A DNA stretch of 12,453 nt, taken from NCBI GenBank assembly GCA_003151665.1, contig PLYD01000066.1, positions 1 to 12,453 on the forward strand, given 5' to 3'. The position numbers and the translations under genes are program-made. Shown here in pieces: positions 7,402 to 12,453 of the stretch. Under the pieces are notes generated by a model. It worked only from the letters and a program-made list of their open reading frames with translations, was not told the origin of the DNA and ran no database searches. Origin of the DNA: Candidatus Dormiibacterota bacterium (GTDB lineage: Bacteria > Chloroflexota > Dormibacteria > Dormibacterales > Dormibacteraceae). The first letter of the stretch is position 1; each line of letters begins with the position of its first letter.

Positions 7402-7801
7402 GTTTTTCGGCTAGTCTTCGTGAGCTGGGCGTACTCGAACGAGTCGACGAGAGCCGCCAGCGACGCTTCGATGACGGTGAACGCGCTGGATGCGGCGCTC
7501 CGCAAAGCGGTTGCTCGAGCAACCCACCGTCGTCCAGCGCCGCAGTCCCCGCCCGGACTCGATGAGAACCCTCGTTGTTGCGGCAGTACCAGCGGCGCTG
7601 TCCAGGATGCGCACTTTGTAGTCGGAAGCCGCCCTCCACGTAATCGAAGCCGAGCCCGTCCAGAGCGCGGGCGATGCGCACCTTGTCCGCTGCCGAAAAG
7701 GACACGGCAGGGCCCTGGGCGCCGTCGCGCAGCGTGGTGTCGTACACCACGACGCGCTTCGCGGCGCCTTTGGTCTGGCTGGATGCGGCTGGTCTGGGCA
7801 T
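7398..7801 (-). pseudogene. cimA: Citramalate synthase remnant: N- and C-terminal ends joined over a large internal deletion
   Basis: Three blocks in three frames recall CimA, which condenses pyruvate with acetyl-CoA to citramalate on the threonine-independent route to isoleucine. Block 1 (7801-7625, 59 codons) carries [20 protein letters not shown] and GFDYVEGGF, the first active-site strand of the LeuA/CimA family. Block 2 (7620-7510) carries [19 protein letters not shown] and [11 protein letters not shown] from the C-terminal LeuA regulatory domain. Block 3 (7475-7398) carries [18 protein letters not shown], the family's C-terminal end. About 400 residues of barrel and linker are missing between blocks 1 and 2, and 34 extra bases split blocks 2 and 3. 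No active enzyme can be made. The block-1 frame stays open for 136 codons and ends at 7391-7393, across the ppc start. 2-Isopropylmalate synthase is a less likely alternative. Confidence 0.82.
7509..7524. repeat. 16-base perfect palindrome at the edge of the insertion in the cimA remnant
   Basis: GGTTGCTCGAGCAACC is a perfect 8 + 8 palindrome. It lies at the exact point where block 2 of the remnant ends and the 34-base frame-shifting insertion (7476-7509) begins. It may have promoted slippage; a regulatory role is not supported by anything else. Confidence 0.6.
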
Positions 7802-7834
7802 AAAAAAACCTCCGGGCCTTTGTGGCCGGGAGGT
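7802..7834 (-). terminator. Attenuator terminator that also hides the cimA-remnant ribosome-binding site
   Basis: On the minus strand ACCTCCCGGCC and GGCCCGGAGGT form an 11-position stem with one C-C mismatch around the loop ACAAA, followed by seven T residues (7808-7802) directly before the ATG at 7799-7801. This is a strong factor-independent terminator placed between promoter region and coding start, where a terminator makes sense only as an attenuator; no minus-strand gene ends here. The 3' arm contains CGGAGG (7809-7814), the Shine-Dalgarno for the ATG seven bases on, so folding would also block initiation. Confidence 0.75.
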
Positions 7835-7857
7835 CCTGCGACGTCAGCGGAGTGCGC

Positions 7858-7914
7858 TTAAGTCTCACGACCTCCCCAGGCAATTCCGATGATCGCGACG
7901 CGCGACTTTGACAT
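7858..7914 (-). CDS. Putative leader peptide MSKSRVAIIGIAWGGRET, isoleucine type
   Basis: This 18-codon reading frame runs from ATG at 7912-7914 to TAA at 7858-7860, and three of its codons are Ile (ATC ATC GGA ATT, 7882-7893). The antiterminator arm 7869-7876 lies within its Trp-Gly-Gly-Arg codons. A ribosome stalled on the tandem ATC codons would leave that arm free. A ribosome reaching the stop codon would cover it and let the terminator form. This is the classical attenuation layout, and Ile is the end product of the CimA pathway. Weak points: no Shine-Dalgarno, so it would have to be leaderless, and only three cognate codons. Translation is an inference. Confidence 0.5.
   Translation of the reverse strand: MSKSRVAIIGIAWGGRET
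7869..7876 (-). promoter_or_regulatory. Antiterminator arm competing with the attenuator terminator
   Basis: Minus-strand GGGAGGTC is perfectly complementary over 8 bases to GACCTCCC at 7828-7835, the 5' arm of the terminator, with a 33-base loop. Pairing here and pairing in the terminator exclude each other. The arm mimics the terminator's own 3' arm (CGGAGGT), as expected of an antiterminator. Confidence 0.6.
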
Positions 7915-7922
7915 CGCAGCCA

Positions 7923-7928
7923 AGCCTA
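7923..7928 (-). promoter_or_regulatory. Possible -10 element for the attenuated transcript
   Basis: Minus-strand TAGGCT lies 8 bases before the leader-peptide ATG, so transcription could start at or next to the A of ATG and give a leaderless message, which would explain the absence of a Shine-Dalgarno. No good -35 is found at the right distance, so this is tentative. Confidence 0.3.
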
Positions 7929-8009
7929 GAGCATTGCGGGCCGAGATCGCCTGGGTGCCGCAAACAAAATCTGATGGGTATTGTTGGGGCCAAACGAACA
8001 GCCGTAAGC

Positions 8010-8041
8010 CACGGCGACGCGATCACGGCAGATTCACGGCA
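8010..8041 (+). repeat. CACGGC direct repeats upstream of the ACT-domain gene
   Basis: GATCACGGCA (8021-8030) is followed directly by GATTCACGGCA (8031-8041), and a third CACGGC lies at 8010-8015. Spacings of 11 and 14 bases place the copies roughly one turn apart, just upstream of the presumed core promoter. This looks like an activator or repressor site, but no protein can be named. Confidence 0.4.
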
Positions 8042-8063
8042 ACTGCCCTAGGACCAGTAATCT
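8033..8063 (+). promoter_or_regulatory. Possible promoter of the ACT/DUF5612 gene
   Basis: TTCACG (8033-8038) and AGTAAT (8056-8061) have a 17-base spacer and match consensus at four of six positions each. The overlapping TAATCT (8058-8063) is an alternative -10. Either would start transcription just before the GTG at 8071, giving a very short or absent leader, in line with the missing Shine-Dalgarno. The rest of the divergent gap (7929-8009) shows nothing recognisable. Confidence 0.35.
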
Positions 8064-8070
8064 TCTGCGC

Positions 8071-8727
8071 GTGGCGGATGTTCTTGGGCTTCTCGTTGCA
8101 GCGCGAGACGAGCCGGGCGTGCTGTACCGCTTGTCGGAGACCATCTTCCGCCACGGCGCGAACGTCACCTATGTAGCGGGCGGAGCGCATAGAGATAACG
8201 CCGCCGAGCTTCAGCTCGAGGTCGCCGGAGCACCCGACGCCCAGCGCTTGATTGCGGAGCTTGAAGGCCTGGAAGGCGTCACCATGGTCAGCATCGTCCC
8301 CACCTTCGAACGCATCTATGGAAAGCGCGTAATCGTGATCGGTGGCGGCGCGCAGGTCGGCATGGTGGCGCAGGGCGCGATCTCGGAAGCAGACCGCCAC
8401 AACATCCGCGGGGAGCGGATCTCGGTCGACACCATTCCGCTCGTCGGCGAGGATCAGCTCGCGGCTGCCGTTCGCGCAGTGGCCCGGCTGCATCGCGCAC
8501 GAGCACTCGTCCTCGCCGGCGCCCTCATGGGCGGAGACATCAGCACCGCGGTCCGCGAGATAAGGGAAGTGGGGATCCTCGTTCTATGCACCAACATGGC
8601 GGGCTCGGTGCCCGACGCAGCGGACCTCGTGGTGAGCGATCCTGTCGAAGCCGGCGTGATGGCCGTGATGCTGATCGCGGACACCGCGACCTTCTCCATC
8701 GAGCACGTCAGGGGCAAGCGCTTCTAG
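8071..8727 (+). CDS. ACT domain / DUF5612 protein of unknown function
   Basis: The protein has 218 residues. Residues 1-78 have the ACT pattern: a hydrophobic strand (VLGLLVAARDEPGVLYRL), a helix and RHGANVTYVAGG. ACT domains bind amino acids and regulate metabolic enzymes. Residues 82-218 begin GKRVIVIGGGAQVGMVAQGA and resemble the DUF5612 domain known mainly from archaeal and some bacterial ACT proteins. The Gly-rich segment GGGAQVGMVAQGA looks nucleotide- or phosphate-binding, but no catalytic residues can be assigned. There is no signal peptide or membrane segment, so it is cytoplasmic. The start is GTG at 8071-8073, with no Shine-Dalgarno. The gene is divergent from the cimA leader and ends one base from the convergent transglutaminase gene. 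A role in sensing a branched-chain amino acid is only a guess from the neighbourhood. Confidence 0.8.
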   Translation: MADVLGLLVAARDEPGVLYRLSETIFRHGANVTYVAGGAHRDNAAELQLEVAGAPDAQRLIAELEGLEGVTMVSIVPTFERIYGKRVIVIGGGAQVGMVAQGAISEADRHNIRGERISVDTIPLVGEDQLAAAVRAVARLHRARALVLAGALMGGDISTAVREIREVGILVLCTNMAGSVPDAADLVVSDPVEAGVMAVMLIADTATFSIEHVRGKRF

Positions 8728-8728
8728 G

Positions 8729-9541
8729 TCATTCCATCGATCGCGTTCTGACGCCTACGTTCATCGCCCCGGTCGCCGAGCCCACATAGATGCCGCGGGT
8801 CGGCGCGGCGTCGCTGTAATCCCTGCCCACCGCCAGGCGCACGTGGTTCTCTGAGGTGCGCACCGGGTGCGTAGCGTCGAAACCGACCCAACCTCGACCT
8901 GGCACCCAGCCCTCCGCCCACGCGTGAGACGCGCTGGAGGAGCCGCCCCCGTCAGGCGAATGGATGTAACCGCTCACGTAACGAGCCGGCACTCCCATGG
9001 CCCTGGCGGCGGCGATGAACAGGTGGGCGAAGTCCTGGCACACACCCGCGCGCAGCGCGAGCACCTCATCGACTGCGCTGTACACGTCGGTCACTGCGCG
9101 GTCGTATGTGAACTCTCGGCTGATGGTCAGCGTCAACGCATCAAGTGCCTCTTCCACATCGCGGCCGGAGCGTGGATCAGCGATCGGGAAGCGGGCCGCC
9201 AGCTCGCGCACGCCGTCCACGTCCTTGACAGGAGGGCGGAAGCGAAGGAAGTCGTACACCAGCTCCTCGCCGGCGTCCTTGTCAGGCTCGAGCCCGGTCT
9301 CGACGACAGATCTGCTGGTGACGATCAGCCGCGTGTGCGGACGCACAAGGTTGAAGTAGTGCACGTGGTTGCCGTAGCCATCCAGATACGAACGCGGCTT
9401 GATTCCAGAGCTGACGTCCAGGTCGAACTCCAGGCAGCGCTGTCCGTTGCCGTCCATTGGACGCAAGCGCACCTCCATGACCGTTTCCGCAATCGGGCCG
9501 GAGTATTTGTACCGAGTGCTGTGAACTATTTCGAGCTTCAC
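8729..9541 (-). CDS. Transglutaminase-like cysteine protease/amidase (COG1305 type)
   Basis: The protein has 270 residues and no signal peptide. The N-terminal ~100 residues (MKLEIVHSTRYKYSGPI, VRLRPMDGNGQR, YLDGYGNHVHYFNL) match the bacterial transglutaminase N-terminal region. The core carries the catalytic triad Cys168 (RAGVCQDFAH), His206 (SSASHAWAE) and Asp222 (VGFDATHP). Members act on peptide or isopeptide bonds; the substrate of this group is unknown. The start is GTG at 9539-9541, overlapping the TGA of the alpha-E gene by four bases (GTGA) with no Shine-Dalgarno, so translation is coupled. It is the last of three overlapping minus-strand genes, ATP-grasp, alpha-E, transglutaminase, a conserved trio in many bacteria. 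Its stop lies one base from the stop of the plus-strand ACT gene. Confidence 0.88.
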   Translation of the reverse strand: MKLEIVHSTRYKYSGPIAETVMEVRLRPMDGNGQRCLEFDLDVSSGIKPRSYLDGYGNHVHYFNLVRPHTRLIVTSRSVVETGLEPDKDAGEELVYDFLRFRPPVKDVDGVRELAARFPIADPRSGRDVEEALDALTLTISREFTYDRAVTDVYSAVDEVLALRAGVCQDFAHLFIAAARAMGVPARYVSGYIHSPDGGGSSSASHAWAEGWVPGRGWVGFDATHPVRTSENHVRLAVGRDYSDAAPTRGIYVGSATGAMNVGVRTRSME

Positions 9542-10488
9542 TGCTGCTGTTGTTGGGGCATCGCCCTTTCCTCATCGCCGACCACGTTGCTCGGAACCTT
9601 GCTTGGATGGAAGTACGCCTCGCGCATGGCCAGCTCGAGCTGCCGCAACATGCTTCTGCACTCGGTCTCGAACTCTCGTGGCTGGTCGGCGACCGCAGCC
9701 GCGGTCGTATCCATGAACATCCCGTGTAACTTCGAGAGCAGGCGCTTGGGCTTCGAACGCCGGCCGGGTCCGTCGATCCTTGACACCGAGTCGAGGGCGA
9801 CCTGGGCCGAAAAGCGCGCCGATCGTGGCAGCGTCTGGTCGAGTAAAAGGCATTCGATCACGCGGTCGGGTGTGACGCCGCCGGAGTAGCGCGACTGGTA
9901 CGACTCGAACGCAAAACAGGATTTGAGGACCGCGGACCATTCGAGGGCGTCCTCCGGCGCGTCAGCCAGCTCCGCGGACTTTCTGGTCACGATCGCCGTG
10001 ACGTTGGCCGTACGCTCGAGGAACTTCCCAAGACGGACGAAGTCGCGCGCCTCGTCGTGCTGCATCGTGTCCATGAGCAGGCCATCGACCAAACGGATCG
10101 TGAGCTGCACATCGGTGAGGAACGGATATAGGTCAGGCTGCCACGTGGGCTTTTGAACGCGCCAGTGCAGCGCGTTCACCTGCTCGTAGAGCTCGCTGGG
10201 CAGCGAGGGCCGCACCGCCTGCGCCGCCAGGCGTGCAGCGGCAACGCTCGCCCGTACCGACGGCCCCAGCGTTCCCGTGATGACCACCTCGACCGCCTGG
10301 TCACGTCGACTCGTGTCGCCGCCCGGCCAGCCGGCCAGGTCCATGAACCGAGTCCAGAACTCCGGACCGGGCTCATCCGTCCGGTCCAGGGACAGCGCCA
10401 CGTGCACACCCAGGATCCGAGCGAGGTGGTCGGCTCGCTCCAGGTGTCTGCCCAGCAATGTCAGCGACGTTGCCGCCCGGCTAAGCAT
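9538..10488 (-). CDS. Alpha-E domain protein (DUF403/COG2307 type)
   Basis: This all-helical protein of 316 residues opens with MLSRAATSLTLLGRHLERAD, the hallmark of alpha-E proteins (usually MLSR.A..LYWLGRYLERAE). Further signatures are FVRLGKFLERTANV (about 160-173) and a helical C-terminal half. Its biochemical role is unknown; the family is nearly always next to circularly permuted ATP-grasp and transglutaminase genes and may be a partner subunit. The ATG at 10486-10488 is chosen over an upstream in-frame start at 10527. It is where homologues begin and has GAGGG (10494-10498) five bases upstream, although it overlaps the ATP-grasp stop by eight bases. The protein ends in five Gln residues encoded just before the transglutaminase start. 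Confidence 0.87.
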   Translation of the reverse strand: MLSRAATSLTLLGRHLERADHLARILGVHVALSLDRTDEPGPEFWTRFMDLAGWPGGDTSRRDQAVEVVITGTLGPSVRASVAAARLAAQAVRPSLPSELYEQVNALHWRVQKPTWQPDLYPFLTDVQLTIRLVDGLLMDTMQHDEARDFVRLGKFLERTANVTAIVTRKSAELADAPEDALEWSAVLKSCFAFESYQSRYSGGVTPDRVIECLLLDQTLPRSARFSAQVALDSVSRIDGPGRRSKPKRLLSKLHGMFMDTTAAAVADQPREFETECRSMLRQLELAMREAYFHPSKVPSNVVGDEERAMPQQQQQ

Positions 10489-11950
10489 CCGATCCCTCAC
10501 CGTCGTCGGCCATGACCCACGTATCACGGCTGCCGCCGCCTTGCGAGCTGTTGACTATCAGGGAACCGTCCTTGAGAGCGACGCGCGTCAAGCCGCCCGG
10601 CGCGACGTAGATCTCAGGGCCGGTGAGCACGAATGGACGCAGGTCCTGGTGGGCACGTCGCAACCGGCCGTGGTCGAAGACGGGCTGCACCGACAGCGCC
10701 AGTATCGGTTGCGCGATGAACCTTCGCGGCCGCGCCTCGATGCGCCGTCGGAACTCCTCGCGCTGCTCGTTGGTCGATTCCGAGCCGATCAGCATCCCGT
10801 ATCCGCCCGATGAGTCGACGGTCTTGACCACCAGCTCCTCCAGGTGCTCGAGCACGAAACGGCGGTCCGCATCGATCGCGCACAGGTACGTCGGCACGTT
10901 GGGGAGAATGGGTTCCTCGTCGAGGTAGTACTTGATGATCTTTGGCACCAGCGCGTAGACAGCCTTATCGTCGGCGACGCCGTTGCCGAGGGCGTTGGCG
11001 ATGGCGACGTTGCCCGCTCTGTACGCATTGACGAGCCCGGCGACTCCCACGAGGGACTCCTGCCGTCCGAAGATAGGGTCCAGCCAATCGTCGTCCAGAC
11101 GCCTGTAGATGACGTGCACCGGCTTGAGGCCGCGAGTGGTGCGCATGAATACGTGGTCCTGGTCGACGACCAGGTCCGTGCCCTCGACGAGCTCGATGCC
11201 CATCTGCTTGGCGAGGTACAGGTGCTCGTAATAAGCGGAGTTGCTGATGCCAGGCGTGAGCAGCACCACCGTCGGGTCGTCGACGCCCTCGGGCGCGAGC
11301 CATCGTAGGTGGCGCAGCAGCTCGTGAACGTAGCCCTCGACCGGCCGCACGGGATACCCGGCAAACAGGTCAGGCAGCACCCGCTTCATGACGTACCGGT
11401 TGGCCAGCACGTAGGACACGCCCGAGGGCGTCCGCAGGTTGTCCTCCAGAACGTAGAAATCGCCTTTGCCGTCCCGCACGAGGTCGACGCCGGCGACGTG
11501 GCAGTGGATTCCGTGGGGCACCGCAAGACCTTCGATCTCCCTCAAGTACTGGGGGCTCGAGAGCACGGTCTCGGGCGGGACTGCCCCCTGGTGGAGGATC
11601 AGCTTTCGGCCGTAGACGTCGTCAAGGAAGAGATTCAAGGCCGCCAGACGTTGCTTCAGACCTGCCTCGAGGCGTCGCCAGGTCTGGGCCGAGATCACCC
11701 TCGGGATGATGTCGAAGGGAAAGACTTTGTCGGTCCCCAGGGCGTCCGGGTACACAGCGAAGGTGATGCCGTGGTTTCGGAACATCTGCATCGCCAGGTC
11801 GTGGCGGCGGGAAAGCTCCTTCGCCCCAAGCCGGTTCAGCTGGTCGTACAACGTCCGGTAGCCAGGCCTGGGTTGGCCCGAAGGCGCAAGCATTTCGTCA
11901 TAGAACCCGTTGGACTGGTAGTTGACACCAAGGGATTCGTTGGGGGCCAC
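10481..11950 (-). CDS. Circularly permuted ATP-grasp protein (COG2308 type)
   Basis: The protein has 489 residues and is predicted to activate a carboxylate with ATP for amide or peptide bond formation. Visible family motifs are GFYDEMLAPSGQPRPGY (15-31), RNHGITFAVY (58-67), VLEDNLRTPSGVSYVLANR (167-185), LLTPGISNSAYYEH (230-243), IYRRLDDDWLDP (281-292), NALGNGVADDKA (319-330) and VVKTVDSSGGYGMLIG (374-389), in the circularly permuted order. The start is GTG at 11948-11950, with no Shine-Dalgarno. The only later option, ATG at 11891-11893, would lie within the conserved YDEM motif, so GTG is kept. It is first in an overlapping unit with the alpha-E and transglutaminase genes. Iyer, Aravind and co-workers predicted such clusters to make or modify peptide-like metabolites; the true product is unknown. 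Confidence 0.88.
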   Translation of the reverse strand: MAPNESLGVNYQSNGFYDEMLAPSGQPRPGYRTLYDQLNRLGAKELSRRHDLAMQMFRNHGITFAVYPDALGTDKVFPFDIIPRVISAQTWRRLEAGLKQRLAALNLFLDDVYGRKLILHQGAVPPETVLSSPQYLREIEGLAVPHGIHCHVAGVDLVRDGKGDFYVLEDNLRTPSGVSYVLANRYVMKRVLPDLFAGYPVRPVEGYVHELLRHLRWLAPEGVDDPTVVLLTPGISNSAYYEHLYLAKQMGIELVEGTDLVVDQDHVFMRTTRGLKPVHVIYRRLDDDWLDPIFGRQESLVGVAGLVNAYRAGNVAIANALGNGVADDKAVYALVPKIIKYYLDEEPILPNVPTYLCAIDADRRFVLEHLEELVVKTVDSSGGYGMLIGSESTNEQREEFRRRIEARPRRFIAQPILALSVQPVFDHGRLRRAHQDLRPFVLTGPEIYVAPGGLTRVALKDGSLIVNSSQGGGSRDTWVMADDGEGSDA

Positions 11951-11971
11951 CGCTATAGTGTCGGCGCACCG
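11951..11971. promoter_or_regulatory. 21-base divergent gap with a palindromic -10-like element
   Basis: The two start codons face away from each other with 21 bases between. Plus-strand TATAGT (11954-11959) is a five-of-six -10 match, 12 bases before the ATG at 11972. The centre CTATAG (11953-11958) is a palindrome, so the minus strand reads TATAGC there. A minus-strand CTGACA lies 15 bases further upstream of that TATAGC, within the first codons of the plus-strand gene. A single symmetrical element might serve both directions. A minus-strand start from it would fall at or after the GTG, so the ATP-grasp gene may use another promoter. Confidence 0.4.
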
Positions 11972-12453
11972 ATGTCAGGGAACACGATCAACTTGCGGGT
12001 CGGCTGCGAGTTTGCCTACGACGTGAGCGCCCCGACCTCGGTGACCGTCCAGGTCCGGCCGCGCTCGGATGCCAGCCACAAGCTGGTCAGCGAGACGTGG
12101 TCGACGACGCCCCCCTTGCCGGTCGACGAGTACTCAGACGTGTACGGCAATCCCGTAAAACGGTTAGTTATGCCCACCGGGGATCTGCTCCTGCGCTACG
12201 ACGCCATCTGCGCCGTCCCGGATGAGCCCGACCCGGACGCGATGGCGGCAGAGCAGCTTCCAGTGGAGCAGCTGCCAGGCCAGCTTCTGCACTTCACACT
12301 GCCCAGCCGGTACTGCCTCTCGGACGAGCTGATGAGCATGGCCTGGGAGCTGTTCGGTCAGACGCCGCCAGGTGGCGCGCGAGTGCAGGCGATCTGCGAC
12401 TGGGTTCACGACAACATCAAGTTCAAGTACGGCACGAGTAATCCGCTGACCAC
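11972..12453 (+). CDS. Second transglutaminase-like protein, N-terminal part (cut by the window end)
   Basis: The ATG at 11972-11974 opens a frame that stays open to the window edge (160 codons). The N-terminus (LRVGCEFAYDVSAPTSVTVQ, VRPRSDASHKLVSETW, LPVDEYSDVYGNPVKRL) is the bacterial transglutaminase N-terminal region. TLPSRYCLSDELMSMAWELFG, then TPPGGARVQAICDWVHDNIKFKYG, leads into the transglutaminase core. The catalytic Cys, His and Asp would lie beyond the edge and are not seen. It differs clearly from the transglutaminase at 8729-9541 and belongs to another subgroup of COG1305. There is no Shine-Dalgarno; a TATAGT -10-like box 12 bases upstream suggests a nearly leaderless transcript. 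Divergent placement beside the ATP-grasp gene suggests a shared process. Confidence 0.83.
   Translation, partial: MSGNTINLRVGCEFAYDVSAPTSVTVQVRPRSDASHKLVSETWSTTPPLPVDEYSDVYGNPVKRLVMPTGDLLLRYDAICAVPDEPDPDAMAAEQLPVEQLPGQLLHFTLPSRYCLSDELMSMAWELFGQTPPGGARVQAICDWVHDNIKFKYGTSNPLT

Noticed and set aside
7391..7801. 136-codon minus-strand frame as an intact small protein
   Set aside because: Only its first ~59 residues resemble a protein family; the rest is out-of-frame cimA C-terminal sequence. It is treated as the open frame of a pseudogene, though it may still be translated.
7802..7834. Hairpin read as a plus-strand terminator
   Set aside because: On the plus strand the hairpin is preceded, not followed, by the homopolymer (A run), and no plus-strand gene ends there; only the minus-strand reading gives a T-tailed terminator.
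8867..9889. 340-codon plus-strand open frame across the transglutaminase and alpha-E genes
   Set aside because: It spans two well-supported minus-strand genes antisense and matches no family I know.
11922..11927. Perfect TTGACA as -35 for the plus-strand transglutaminase
   Set aside because: The only good -10 (TATAGT, 11954-11959) is 26 bases further on, too far for a normal promoter, and nothing suitable lies at 17 bases.

Overview
The window looks like chromosome from a high-GC, free-living, probably soil-type bacterium of the Actinomycetota / Chloroflexota / Dormibacterota kind. This rests on base composition, frequent GTG and TTG starts, several genes without a Shine-Dalgarno that may be leaderless, and a Tat-type lipoprotein signal on the polyamine-binding protein. 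The phylum cannot be fixed from the sequence alone. Almost all of the window is protein coding; I see no rRNA, tRNA or CRISPR.

Left edge (1-356): one end of an IS21-family insertion sequence, with the first nine codons of istA and iterated terminal repeats, sits inside the N-terminal part of an agmatinase-family gene. That gene was the last member of a minus-strand polyamine operon.

Region 374-4618, minus strand: a complete putrescine/spermidine ABC importer in the order potA-potD-potB-potC, with short gaps or overlaps. The truncated agmatinase follows potC. Import plus agmatine hydrolysis makes a coherent polyamine module, now broken at its end by the IS.

Region 4789-7914, minus strand: phosphoenolpyruvate carboxylase (ppc) preceded by a collapsed citramalate synthase (cimA) remnant. 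Only the first ~59 codons and the last ~60 of cimA survive, split over three frames. Upstream of the remnant is what looks like an intact transcription attenuator. It has an 18-codon leader peptide with three Ile codons, an antiterminator arm inside that peptide, and a hairpin-plus-T7 terminator whose 3' arm also carries the remnant's Shine-Dalgarno. The remnant's open frame still ends across the TTG start of ppc, so an isoleucine-type attenuator may now control ppc alone.

Region 8071-8727, plus strand: an ACT domain plus DUF5612 protein, divergent from the cimA leader.

Region 8729-12453: a conserved but poorly characterised cluster of a circularly permuted ATP-grasp protein, an alpha-E (DUF403-type) protein and a transglutaminase-like protease, overlapping on the minus strand. 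A second transglutaminase-like gene is divergent from it, starts only 21 bp away and runs off the right edge. The grouping resembles predicted amidoligase/peptide-ligation systems.
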